Source: Planctomycetota bacterium
GTDB lineage: Bacteria > Planctomycetota > Phycisphaerae > Sedimentisphaerales > Anaerohalosphaeraceae
DNA length: 30,314 nucleotides
NCBI GenBank assembly: GCA_030637065.1
Contig: DAOVVQ010000008.1
Span: 1 to 30,314 of the forward strand
Direction of reading: 5' to 3'
Shown here: positions 1 to 8,805 of the stretch, piece after piece
Layout of the letters: each line of letters begins with the position of its first letter
Numbering within the stretch: the stretch's first letter is position 1
The notes under the pieces: generated by a model
Told to the model about the DNA's origin: nothing
Databases searched by the model: none
Seen by the model: the letters and a program-made list of their open reading frames with translations, nothing else
Made by a program: the position numbers and the translations under genes

Positions 1-12
1 CTGGATACTGAA

Positions 13-1404
<1,392 letters not shown>

Positions 1405-1489
1405 AACCGTCTCCACAACAACAAACAAAAATCCAACCCCAAATAAACCACATCAACAACACCTTTGCAAGCAAATTTAGCATCACATC

Positions 1490-2059
1490 CTATCTTTTCT
1501 GTTGCACAGCAGCAATGAAGCCTTCGGGGTCATCCGGGGTGAGCACAAAGGGTTTGTCCGGGGTTCTTATCAGGACAAGCTTATCTCTTCGGGTCATATA
1601 TGCGTTGAAATACTTCAGGCTCGGCGAGGTAAACTCACCATAAATGCCGAAGCCGCCCCCTGAACCCATAACACGAACTGCCTTTTTTAAAACATATTTA
1701 TAGCTAACCGGCTCGATTGAATAAATCCCACAGAGTGGTATTTTCACGTCTTTCGCCAAAAGCCGCCTGACCAGAATACCATCACCTGATATTTGATACT
1801 GCCGAGGGGCAAAGGCAGCACTGATAATCAAAATAAGTATCGGTAGCAACGAACCCGCAAGCCCAATAGTTGCACAATATATATTTTCCCGCATTCCATA
1901 AATACTCGCAATAAGAAACCCTATTGTCATCCCGCCTAAAAGTATCACAAGGGCCGAATTTAATATCCACATTGCTCTATCCCACGAAGCGGAAAAAACC
2001 TTAACATTTGGGTCTTTAGCTTTTCCGCAATTGTCTTCATGGCAGGTATTAGAATCCAT
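1490..2059 (-). CDS. Membrane-anchored bacterial PH-domain protein
   Basis: A 189-aa protein of unknown role. Residues 1-29 are polar with two Cys. Two hydrophobic segments at about 30-52 and 62-82 form a membrane hairpin. Residues 85-185 are beta-rich and resemble the bacterial PH-like domains (PF10882-type), with a QYQISGDGILVRRL opening strand, a GSGGGFGIYGEF segment and a C-terminal strand-helix ending in DDPEGFIAAV. Such domains are usually stuck to the inner face of the membrane; their ligand is generally unknown. GGAG lies about 9 nt before ATG 2059. It is separated from fumC by about 85 bp on the same strand, so co-transcription is possible. The family call rests on the pattern alone. 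Confidence 0.75.
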   Translation of the reverse strand: MDSNTCHEDNCGKAKDPNVKVFSASWDRAMWILNSALVILLGGMTIGFLIASIYGMRENIYCATIGLAGSLLPILILIISAAFAPRQYQISGDGILVRRLLAKDVKIPLCGIYSIEPVSYKYVLKKAVRVMGSGGGFGIYGEFTSPSLKYFNAYMTRRDKLVLIRTPDKPFVLTPDDPEGFIAAVQQKR

Positions 2060-2166
2060 TACTATATGCTCCAGGTAAATTAGAAAACCAAGGACACCGC
2101 CTATCTAATATAGCCCCTGCGTTTTTGAGCCAACGGTTCTCTTCGCTGCTTTGCCATACCACCTAA

Positions 2167-2194
2167 ATTATAACCGACCCGGCTGTGGATTCAA
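2167..2194 (-). promoter_or_regulatory. Candidate sigma70-type promoter for the PH-domain gene
   Basis: On the minus strand a TTGAAT box (2189-2194) and a perfect TATAAT box (2167-2172) are separated by 16 bp. The predicted transcript would start near 2160 and have a leader of about 100 nt before ATG 2059. The -35 match and spacer are only fair. Confidence 0.4.
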
Positions 2195-2346
2195 CAAAAA
2201 ACCTTGTGAAAATGCCCGCTATTACCTGTTTTGGTCTTTCCTGGCCGCTGTCCGTTGTGTTGATGAGGATTTTGTGGTTTGGTGGTTGACTGTTGGTTTT
2301 GTTTTGTTTACATTGTGGTGTGGATTTTGTGTTGGCGCCAGAGGCA

Positions 2347-2409
2347 GGAATCCGCCTCTGGCGGATGTTATTTTATGCTGGATTCCCGCCTTCGCGGGAA
2401 TGACAAGGA
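2347..2409 (+). repeat. 63-bp dispersed hairpin repeat, copy 1
   Basis: Copy 1 aligns without gaps to 2725-2787. It contains two hairpins. The first has CCGCC/GGCGG arms around TCT; in this copy a 10-bp inverted repeat (2336-2345 with 2354-2363) offers a competing, longer stem. The second is ATTCCCGC-CTTC-GCGGGAAT, matching the dRS3-like form ATTCCC-N8-GGGAAT known from Neisseria. The copy ends 5 bp before the RRM Shine-Dalgarno sequence. Confidence 0.85.
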
Positions 2410-2428
2410 TGTTTGGAGGTTTGGTTTT

Positions 2429-2671
2429 TTGAATATTTTTGTTGGGAATTTTTTGTTTGATACTAGTGAGGATGAGTTGCGGGGGCTTTTTGCTACTTTT
2501 GGGCCTGTGGTTAGTGTTCGTATTATTGTCGATCGGAATACCGGTCGGTCTCGGGGGTATGGTTTTGTTGAGATGGAAGATCCCGATCAGGGGCAGGTGG
2601 CTGTTGAGCGTCTTGATGGGTCGGATTTTAATGGGCGTCCGCTTAAGGTTAATGATGCTGCTAAGAAGTAA
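2429..2671 (+). CDS. Small RRM-type RNA-binding protein
   Basis: An 80-aa single RNA recognition motif, the glycine-poor bacterial/cyanobacterial Rbp type. RNP2 is NIFVGNF at residues 2-8 and RNP1 is RGYGFVEM at 42-49; both carry the aromatic positions that stack on RNA bases. The domain fills the whole protein and ends in a short basic AAKK tail. I start it at TTG 2429 because a perfect GGAGGT lies at 2415-2420 with 8 nt spacing and the RRM fold begins right there; longer upstream reading would pass through the hairpin repeat. Codon use is unusual for the window, with many TTT, GTT, GGG and GAT codons. Role: probably binds single-stranded RNA, perhaps as a cold- or stress-related chaperone; the target cannot be told from sequence. 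Confidence 0.9.
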   Translation: MNIFVGNFLFDTSEDELRGLFATFGPVVSVRIIVDRNTGRSRGYGFVEMEDPDQGQVAVERLDGSDFNGRPLKVNDAAKK

Positions 2672-2673
2672 AC

Positions 2674-2687
2674 ACGGCTGACGCCGT
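2674..2687 (+). terminator. Weak candidate terminator after the RRM gene
   Basis: ACGGC and GCCGT can pair around a TGAC loop three bases after the RRM stop codon, followed by an A/T-rich run rather than a clean T tract. The stem is only 5 bp. Confidence 0.25.
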
Positions 2688-2724
2688 TAAATATTAAATA
2701 TCAAGTATTAAAATGTAAAGATGT

Positions 2725-2787
2725 GGGATCCGCCCTTGGCGGATGCTGTTTTATGCTGGATTCCAGCTTTCGCTGGAATGACAAGGA
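2725..2787 (+). repeat. 63-bp dispersed hairpin repeat, copy 2
   Basis: Matches 2347-2409 over its full length. The second hairpin reads ATTCCAGC-TTTC-GCTGGAAT, so both arms changed together relative to copy 1 (CCCGC/GCGGG became CCAGC/GCTGG). The first hairpin keeps its CCGCC/GGCGG stem with a different loop. Paired changes argue that the folded form is what is maintained. Confidence 0.85.
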
Positions 2788-2897
2788 AAGCACTGTGAAC
2801 CGCATGGGTAACGAGTTACCATCCTACAGGGGATTCGCTGGGATGATCGATTGGTGCGAAATATCGCACCCTACGTGGCTGCGGGCTGTGGCTTGGT

Positions 2898-2940
2898 TCG
2901 CCCATCGGTTTGCTGCGCAAACACGCTGCCACCCTTGCTG
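2898..2940. repeat. 43-bp repeat, copy 1
   Basis: Identical to 10804-10846 as read by eye. It contains the hairpin GTTTGC-TGC-GCAAAC and ends in a TGCCACCCTTGCTG tail. Flanking bases differ between the copies apart from short GTGGC/CTGTGG words. Confidence 0.85.
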
Positions 2941-2990
2941 CGGATGGTAGAAATCTACACTGTTTGCCCCACAATGATCTATCATTTTGC

Positions 2991-3019
2991 TTGACCTGTT
3001 GGGTTTCTCTTGCTTTAAT
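2991..3019 (+). promoter_or_regulatory. Sigma70-type promoter for the aminotransferase operon
   Basis: TTGACC (2991-2996), a 17-bp spacer and TTTAAT (3014-3019). Transcription would start near 3026, giving a leader of about 65 nt before ATG 3091 and probably driving all four genes to 8532. Confidence 0.65.
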
Positions 3020-3090
3020 GTTGGCTTAAATGTGGATTTCCGGGTCGTTCCGGAGCTATGTCAGGAATCTTATCGAAAGGTGCAGTAATC

Positions 3091-4278
3091 ATGAAGATCA
3101 GTAAGAGAGCCCTTGCAGTACCGCCGTCGGCGACAATGGCAGTGACCTCGCGAGCGAAGCAGCTCAAGGCTGAGGGTGTCGACGTTGTGAGTTTTGGTGC
3201 CGGTGAGCCGGATTTTGACACTCCCGACTTCATTAAGTCGGCTGCGATAGAGGCAATGCAGGCTGGGAAGACGAAATATACGCCGGCTACGGGGATTATT
3301 GAGCTTAGAACGGCGATTGCCGAGAAACTTCAGCGGGAAAACGGTCTGGCCTATACGCCCGAGCAGATCGTGGTCAATATTGGAGCCAAACACTCCGTTT
3401 ATGAGTCCATGCAGGCTGTTATCGACGATGGCGACGAGGTTTTGCTGCCGACGCCCTACTGGGTGACCTATCCCGAGGCTGCGAAGCTGGCTCAGGGGAC
3501 GCCCAAGGTGGTCGAGACGAGCGGGGCCAACGGTTACAAGATCACGCCTGACGAGCTGAAAGCGGCGATAACGGATAAGACGGCTCTTTTGGTCCTGAAC
3601 TCACCAAACAACCCCGGGGGCTTTTCGTACAGCCCGGATGAGCTGTCAGCGATCGCAAAGGTGCTCGAAGGGACGGACGTAATGGTTCTTTCGGATGAAA
3701 TATATGAGAAACTTATTTACGGGGACGCTGAATTTGTCAGTTTCGCCTCGCTTAGCCAGGATGCGTATGACCGTACGCTCACGATCAACGGCCTTAGTAA
3801 GGCGTTCGCGATGACGGGCTGGCGTTTGGGCTACACAGCAGCACCGCTCGAGGTTGCCAAGGCTATGGGTCGTCTCCAGTCGCACATGACACAAAACCCT
3901 GTTAGCTTTACGCAACCTGCTGCTATTACAGCACTTACGGACACTTCCGGTGCTGTCGAAAAGATGCGTGTCGAGTTCGAGAAGCGAGCGAAGTACATGG
4001 CTGAGCGTCTAAACGGGATCGAGGGTGTAAACTGCCCGTCGCCGACGGGTGCTTTTTACTGTTTCCCTGATGTTTCGGCCCATTATGGCCGATGTATTGG
4101 TGATGTCAAGATCGATGACAGCATGAGTTTCGCTCAGGCGTTACTTGAGCAGGCAATGGTGGCGGTGGTGCCTGGAAAGCCGTTTGGCTGTGGTAATAAC
4201 GTCCGGCTCAGTTTCGCCTGCTCACTCGAACAGATCGCTAAAGGACTCGACAGGATCGAACAGTGGCTAAAACCTTAG
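3091..4278 (+). CDS. aspC: Class I PLP aminotransferase (aspartate aminotransferase type)
   Basis: A 395-aa cytoplasmic PLP enzyme that should move the amino group between aspartate and 2-oxoglutarate. It shows NSPNNPGG at residues 170-177, the cofactor-contacting SDEIY near 201-205, the Schiff-base lysine K237 in GLSKAFAMTGWRLGY, and Arg 245 in the same motif. The family is the Ig-type (thermophile-like) subgroup, in which substrate choice varies, so prephenate or other amino-acid transamination cannot be excluded. Start at 3091 (MKISKRAL) is supported by AAGG about 10 nt upstream and by family alignment; an in-frame ATG at 3058 would add 11 poorly conserved residues. It is the first gene of the operon, and its last 16 bases overlap the next gene. 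Confidence 0.92.
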   Translation: MKISKRALAVPPSATMAVTSRAKQLKAEGVDVVSFGAGEPDFDTPDFIKSAAIEAMQAGKTKYTPATGIIELRTAIAEKLQRENGLAYTPEQIVVNIGAKHSVYESMQAVIDDGDEVLLPTPYWVTYPEAAKLAQGTPKVVETSGANGYKITPDELKAAITDKTALLVLNSPNNPGGFSYSPDELSAIAKVLEGTDVMVLSDEIYEKLIYGDAEFVSFASLSQDAYDRTLTINGLSKAFAMTGWRLGYTAAPLEVAKAMGRLQSHMTQNPVSFTQPAAITALTDTSGAVEKMRVEFEKRAKYMAERLNGIEGVNCPSPTGAFYCFPDVSAHYGRCIGDVKIDDSMSFAQALLEQAMVAVVPGKPFGCGNNVRLSFACSLEQIAKGLDRIEQWLKP

Positions 4279-6629
4279 GCTCGTCAAGTACCGGCTTACT
4301 AAAATACAGCACGATAATAGTAGTTTGGGCTGGTATGTTTGTGTTCATAGGCCATGCGTGCACGCATATGGTCGCGGCGGGCGATACGTGGGTTGCGCTT
4401 GCCTGCGGTCGGCATTTTGTCAATCACGGGGTCGACACGATCGAGCCGTTCAGCGCCAATTCGCACGAGGCCGGTCCGAACGAGGCCGAGCTTGAGAAAT
4501 ATCCCGCATGGCTCCGCTCGACGGTCAAGACGATCCACCCTTCCGGCTGGGTCAACCAGAACTGGCTGACGCATGTGATATTTTACAAGCTGGTAACGTT
4601 TTTTGACGGCGACTACAACGCGCTTATATACTGGAAGTTCGCGGTTACTATAATGTCTGCCGTTGTTATCTATTATACCGGACGGGTTCTCGGGGCGGGG
4701 CCGCTGCTGGCGGCGATCTTTACATCGTTTGCGCTTTTTATAAGTCGCAGTTTTATCGATGTGCGTCCGGCGGTCTTTACCAATACACTTGTTCCGCTTT
4801 TCATGCTGACAATAGCGCTTGCGACGTATCGCAATATTCGCTACATCTGGCTTCTGGTTCCACTGACGGTTCTGTGGTGCAACGTTCACGGCGGATTCAT
4901 CTACATTTTCATCATGCTGGTTCCGTATGTCGGTATTAATCTTCTGACGTGCATGTCTAAAACGAGGTTTGTGTCGATCGGGCTTAATGGCCTGAAGCAG
5001 ACGGTCCTTGCCGGTTCCGTCGCCCTGCTTGCCAGTATCACATTCAATCCTTTTCACCTGACGAATGTTACGCATACTTTTGAGATAAGTTTCAGCAAAC
5101 ATGCCGCTGGCTGGCGACTGGTCAACGAATGGCGTCCCGCTTTTGACTGGATGGACAGAATGGGGGTCCCGAATCCCGTCGGCCAGGAAGAAGGGTTCGG
5201 CGTGATGTGCATTCTTGCGATGGTGATATTCGTAGTATGGTTTATTGCCCTCTTTTTCAAGCCGGTATTAGCACGTGGTCGTCGCGCCCGCCAGGAGGCT
5301 GAATCGTGCCCTGGTAATTATCAATGGCCGAAGATCGATCTTTCGGTGATGGTTATTTCGGCACTGACGGCCTATATGGCGCTTCGTTCGCGTCGTTTTA
5401 TCCCCATTGCCGCTGCGGCGGCGTGCCCTGTAATGGCGATGTTTGTCCATCAGGCGTACTGCATGATCGCGGCGCGGGTTAATTTTAACAAAAGACGGAA
5501 GCTGGAGGTTCCGGCTGTCGGGCTGGGCCTTAGCGCAGGCGTGCTGGTTATTTTTGCGATAGCTATTGTTTGTTTAGGTGTATTCTGGGGCAAAAAGTAC
5601 AAGCGTATCTATCTCGACCCGTGGGCCAAGGACGATATTCGCAATTCGGTCTTTATGCGGATGACGGCATCGAATGTCAAGCCCTTTGACGCATGTCAGT
5701 TCATAAGGGAAAACGAGCTTAGCGGGAAAATGTTCAACCACTGGACCGAGGGCGGAGCGATAGCCTACGGGCAGGAGCCGGACGCTGAGACGGGCAAGAC
5801 GCCGCTGAAACTTTTCATGGACGGCAGGGCGCAGGCGGCGTACTCGTATGAGATGTTCGGGCTTTGGAGGAAGATCAAGGCAGGCGGTCCAGCCGTACAA
5901 AACGCCGGGCTGGCGAGGAGGAAGCTCACCGAAAGGGATTTCGTGGAGATTGGCGACTGGATCGACAAACAGATGAAACATTACGATGTGTGGGCGGTCC
6001 TTCAGCCCAGCAATCAGGTGCCGGATCCCCGGTTGCCGGCTGGTGAGTTAATGCGACCCGATCTCTCCAAGTACATATTCGTGCGGGGCCTGCAGAAACG
6101 GAAGAACTGGGCGACGGCCTATGTCGATCTGCACCAGCAATTGTTCGTGGATACTGACACCGAACAGGGCAGGGAGTTGATGAAGGATGTGCTCAGCGGA
6201 GAGGCGAAGTTTCCGACCGAGTTCTCGAAGCATTATACGATAGCCCGCAACCTGCTTGGCCTAAGCGACCAAAAGAGTGTAATGGCAGGGGCCGAGCACG
6301 CGATTAAGGCCTTCGAGCTGGATCCTACTCGTGAAACGATGAGTACTCTGATATTTGAGGCGGGCGCAAATCCCAAGCTGCGGGGAACAGAACCGGCCCA
6401 CCGCATCAGCGGCGTAGTAGAGGGTTATGTGGTCGATTTCATGGAGAACCAGGACGAGTATTCCGGGCAGGCCGGATATATCAAGAAGCTGTGGGCGGCG
6501 CTGATCGGGGCCAACACCCTGTCAGGGGCCTACAAAAGGGGCAACCCGGAACTGGCGGAGAAATACGCCGCGTTTTACCGGGCAAACGAGGCCAAACCCA
6601 GGGCCATATTGTTGGATTCGAAGTGGTAA
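4263..6629 (+). CDS. Polytopic GT-C-like membrane protein
   Basis: A 788-aa integral membrane protein. The first 500 or so residues contain roughly ten hydrophobic segments. An early periplasmic-type loop has GDTWVALACGRHFVNHG near 39-55, followed by a WVNQNWLTHV motif. This matches a common bacterial layout resembling GT-C glycosyltransferases, which take sugars from polyprenyl-phosphate donors. A later segment has MALRSRRFIPI. The C-terminal 290 residues are soluble, with GKMFNHWTEGGAIAYG and LFMDGRAQAAYSYE, also typical of this group. Start is GTG 4263, with AGGA 7 nt upstream, overlapping the aminotransferase by 16 nt. The GT2 gene follows at once and could make its lipid-linked donor. 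Substrate and acceptor are unknown; a non-catalytic role is possible. Confidence 0.72.
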   Translation: MAKTLGSSSTGLLKYSTIIVVWAGMFVFIGHACTHMVAAGDTWVALACGRHFVNHGVDTIEPFSANSHEAGPNEAELEKYPAWLRSTVKTIHPSGWVNQNWLTHVIFYKLVTFFDGDYNALIYWKFAVTIMSAVVIYYTGRVLGAGPLLAAIFTSFALFISRSFIDVRPAVFTNTLVPLFMLTIALATYRNIRYIWLLVPLTVLWCNVHGGFIYIFIMLVPYVGINLLTCMSKTRFVSIGLNGLKQTVLAGSVALLASITFNPFHLTNVTHTFEISFSKHAAGWRLVNEWRPAFDWMDRMGVPNPVGQEEGFGVMCILAMVIFVVWFIALFFKPVLARGRRARQEAESCPGNYQWPKIDLSVMVISALTAYMALRSRRFIPIAAAAACPVMAMFVHQAYCMIAARVNFNKRRKLEVPAVGLGLSAGVLVIFAIAIVCLGVFWGKKYKRIYLDPWAKDDIRNSVFMRMTASNVKPFDACQFIRENELSGKMFNHWTEGGAIAYGQEPDAETGKTPLKLFMDGRAQAAYSYEMFGLWRKIKAGGPAVQNAGLARRKLTERDFVEIGDWIDKQMKHYDVWAVLQPSNQVPDPRLPAGELMRPDLSKYIFVRGLQKRKNWATAYVDLHQQLFVDTDTEQGRELMKDVLSGEAKFPTEFSKHYTIARNLLGLSDQKSVMAGAEHAIKAFELDPTRETMSTLIFEAGANPKLRGTEPAHRISGVVEGYVVDFMENQDEYSGQAGYIKKLWAALIGANTLSGAYKRGNPELAEKYAAFYRANEAKPRAILLDSKW

Positions 6630-7379
6630 ATGGTTAACGAACAGAGCCATCAAGACAGTCAGCCGCATTCCGGCGATCGCCGGGGTGTCTCGATAAGTGT
6701 GTTTTTTCCGTGCCATAACGAGGCCTCGTCGGTGGAACCTCTCGTACGCAAAACGTTAGCTACCCTTAAGCAGGTCAGCGGCGACTTCGAGGTGATAATC
6801 GTTAACGATGGGAGCGTCGACGATACGGGTGAGATCGCCGACGGTCTTGCCGCCGAGATCGCCGAGGTGAAGGCCGTTCACCACCCGGTAAACTTAGGCT
6901 ATGGCGGGGCCCTCCAGTCGGGTTTTCGGGCTGCGACGAAGGAGTTTGTCTTCTATACCGACGGCGACGCCCAGTTCGATATTGGCGAGATGCCGGCTCT
7001 TTTGCCTTTGATGGAAGAATACGATATCGTCAGTTGCTACCGGCTCAACCGTCAGGACAGCATGGTTCGCAAGTTCAATGCGTGGTGCTGGACGACGCTG
7101 GTCTGCATTCTTTTCGGCATGAAAATAAAGGACATCGACTGTGCTTTCAAGCTGTTTAAGCGTAAGATATTCGACGAGATGGAGATGCACAGCACCGGCG
7201 CCCTGATCGACGCCGAGGTTCTCGCCCGCGCGACCCGCGGCGGCTGGACCGTTACTCAAACCGGCGTTCATCACTACCCGCGCCAGGCAGGCGAGCAGTC
7301 AGGGGCGAGTGTTCGCGTGATACTTCGCGCTTTTAAGGAACTGTTTAAGCTTCGCAAAGAGATTATGGGGAAATCGTAA
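6630..7379 (+). CDS. GT2 glycosyltransferase, polyprenyl-phosphate mannosyl/glucosyl synthase type
   Basis: A 249-aa family 2 glycosyltransferase. After a polar N-terminus the GT-A fold begins at about residue 20 (ISVFFPCHNEASSVEPL). The nucleotide-binding NDGSVDDT is at 59-66, NLGYGGALQSGF near 88-99 and the metal-binding DGDAQFD at 111-117. A later AFKLFKRKIF and LIDAEVLARA complete the DPM1-like pattern. Such enzymes load a sugar from a nucleotide donor onto polyprenyl phosphate at the inner membrane. There is no C-terminal membrane pair, so it is the soluble short form. ATG 6630 directly follows the stop of the GT-C gene, suggesting coupled translation. Pairing with a GT-C-like protein fits a lipid-linked sugar pathway, but the sugar is not visible from sequence. 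Confidence 0.87.
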   Translation: MVNEQSHQDSQPHSGDRRGVSISVFFPCHNEASSVEPLVRKTLATLKQVSGDFEVIIVNDGSVDDTGEIADGLAAEIAEVKAVHHPVNLGYGGALQSGFRAATKEFVFYTDGDAQFDIGEMPALLPLMEEYDIVSCYRLNRQDSMVRKFNAWCWTTLVCILFGMKIKDIDCAFKLFKRKIFDEMEMHSTGALIDAEVLARATRGGWTVTQTGVHHYPRQAGEQSGASVRVILRAFKELFKLRKEIMGKS

Positions 7380-7380
7380 A

Positions 7381-8532
7381 GTGAGAGTGTACCGCTCCCG
7401 GCATCTGATAAGACCCGACTTGCAGGCCCACATTAACTCCGGTGCCCTGCTCGGCAACGTGCGGAATCTCAAGAGTCTCTGCAAGCCGGCGACGAAGTTC
7501 TGCGCCGTCATCAAGGCCAACGCCTACGGTCACGGAATATCGGAGACAGTGAACATTCTGCAAAAGGCCGATGTCGATTTTTTTGCGGTGGCGAGCATAT
7601 ACGAGGCCATTGACATTGCCGAGTTGACCGCGGAGCAGTCGATCCTCATTCTCGAGTCTGTCAATGTAGCCAGCGGCGTCGACCAGATATCCCTGTGCGC
7701 AAAGAACGGCTGGCACTGCGTTATCGCCTCTATCGGGGCATTGGAGTTTGTCGCCACATCGCTGTCGGGAAGCGATATGGTTCTGGACCTGCATGTCAAC
7801 GTCGAATCCGGTATGGGCAGGTGCGGCATCGACCCGGAGCAGGCAAACCTGCTCATCGAAAAGATACAGAAGTGCGACAACACGCGATTGGCCGGGATAT
7901 ACACGCATTTAGCCACCGCCGACGAGGAGGATCTTTCTTACGCGTGGCAGCAGCTCGAGGCCTTTAACGCCTTTCTGGCAGCCAATGATCTCGCCGGACG
8001 CGAGGATATAATCATCCACGCCGCCAACAGTGCAGCTACGATAAAGATGCCCGAGTCGCATTTCGATATGGTCCGCTGCGGGATCTCGATGTACGGGTAC
8101 TATTCGCGTCGGATGAAGTCGCCTCCGATCGAACTGGTGCCGGTGATGAAACTTCAGGCCCCGATCGTGCAGCTAAAGACGATCGGCGCCGGCCACTCGG
8201 TAAGCTACGGACGGTCGTTTACAGCCGGTCGCGAGACACGGTTGGCGGTCGTGCCGTTAGGCTATGCCGACGGGTACTTTCGCAGTCTGTCCAACAAGGC
8301 GAAGATGAAGGTCGGCAGTTGCGTTGCCAACGTTATCGGCAGGGTCTGCATGGACCAGCTTTTGATCGACGTAACCGACGTGGCCGACGCCGCTATCGGT
8401 CAGATGGTCACGATTATCGACGACGACCACGATTCGCCCTGCGGCGTTTATGCGCTCTCGTCGCTGGCTGAGACCATCTGCTATGAGATACTGACCTGCG
8501 TCCACGCCCACGTCAACCGGATCGTACATTAG
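7381..8532 (+). CDS. alr: Alanine racemase
   Basis: A 383-aa PLP enzyme converting L- to D-alanine for peptidoglycan. The PLP lysine is K45 in AVIKANAYGHG. Later motifs include MGRCGID, FDMVRCGISMYGY, the catalytic-tyrosine region GHSVSYGRSF and the C-terminal barrel GRVCMDQLLIDVTD. All are typical of Alr and the length is normal. The start is GTG 7381, two bases after the GT2 stop codon, with GGGGA about 10 nt upstream inside the preceding gene. It closes the operon. The first 12 residues (MRVYRSRHLIRP) are slightly basic; a later start would cut into the first conserved strand. Confidence 0.95.
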   Translation: MRVYRSRHLIRPDLQAHINSGALLGNVRNLKSLCKPATKFCAVIKANAYGHGISETVNILQKADVDFFAVASIYEAIDIAELTAEQSILILESVNVASGVDQISLCAKNGWHCVIASIGALEFVATSLSGSDMVLDLHVNVESGMGRCGIDPEQANLLIEKIQKCDNTRLAGIYTHLATADEEDLSYAWQQLEAFNAFLAANDLAGREDIIIHAANSAATIKMPESHFDMVRCGISMYGYYSRRMKSPPIELVPVMKLQAPIVQLKTIGAGHSVSYGRSFTAGRETRLAVVPLGYADGYFRSLSNKAKMKVGSCVANVIGRVCMDQLLIDVTDVADAAIGQMVTIIDDDHDSPCGVYALSSLAETICYEILTCVHAHVNRIVH

Positions 8533-8570
8533 AAACTTCGGGGCGATTCGTGTTTCGCGGATTTTATATA

Positions 8571-8661
8571 ACCCTTTCAGGGTATTTTAGGAGGCGGGAT
8601 TTCGTTTACCCAGGGTGGCGCTTCGCTGACCCTGGGCTGAACTTAACAGCCCCTTCGGGGC
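8571..8661. repeat. Three stacked hairpins (REP-like element)
   Basis: Three inverted repeats lie in a row just after alr. They are ACCCT-TTC-AGGGT (8571-8583), CCCAGGGT with ACCCTGGG around a 12-nt loop (8609-8636), and GCCCC-TTC-GGGGC (8649-8661). The first and third have the same TTC loop. No T tract follows, so a classical intrinsic terminator is unlikely, but the structure could protect or end the alr transcript. It resembles repetitive extragenic palindromes; no second copy lies in this window. Confidence 0.65.
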
Positions 8662-8768
8662 AGAATTACCGATAACCACATTTCCAGCTTGGGCAGGACT
8701 GTTCTGGCGTAATATTGGCGCAAGTCAAAAATTCGTGGCGCGCGAAAAATTTACCCAAGACCTGCAAC

Positions 8769-8798
8769 TTGACTGGGGGCCTGCGAATGTGGTATCAT
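8769..8798 (+). promoter_or_regulatory. Sigma70-type promoter, probably giving a leaderless transcript
   Basis: TTGACT (8769-8774), 18-bp spacer, TATCAT (8793-8798). The expected start of transcription, about 7 nt past the -10 box, falls on or next to ATG 8806. No Shine-Dalgarno sequence is visible between the -10 box and the start codon. Confidence 0.6.
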
Positions 8799-8805
8799 TG
8801 CGAAT

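Larger units (their letters stand above)
2060..2428. other. Intergenic region, T/G-rich with a hairpin repeat
   Basis: This 369-bp gap separates the leftward PH-domain gene from the rightward RRM gene. It holds the minus-strand promoter candidate at 2167-2194. From about 2240 to 2335 the plus strand is strikingly rich in T and G and poor in C and A. The first copy of the 63-bp hairpin repeat follows at 2347-2409 and runs almost to the RRM ribosome-binding site. Open frames crossing it have no recognisable protein character. Confidence 0.7.
2672..3090. other. Intergenic region with repeat remnants
   Basis: This 419-bp gap holds the weak terminator (2674-2687), copy 2 of the 63-bp repeat (2725-2787), a 7-bp inverted repeat GGTGCGA/TCGCACC (2853-2870), one copy of a 43-bp repeat (2898-2940) and the promoter of the next operon (2991-3019). 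I see no convincing coding sequence in it; it looks like an accumulation site for small non-coding repeats. Confidence 0.75.

Noticed and set aside
2723..2950. Open frame through the second hairpin repeat and the 43-bp repeat
   Set aside because: Composed of repeat sequence; no SD and the reading changes between repeat copies.
8732..8746. Near-palindrome TTCG-N7-CGAA upstream of the cyclotransferase promoter as an operator
   Set aside because: Only four exact bases per arm in A/T- and GC-patchy sequence; too weak to call.
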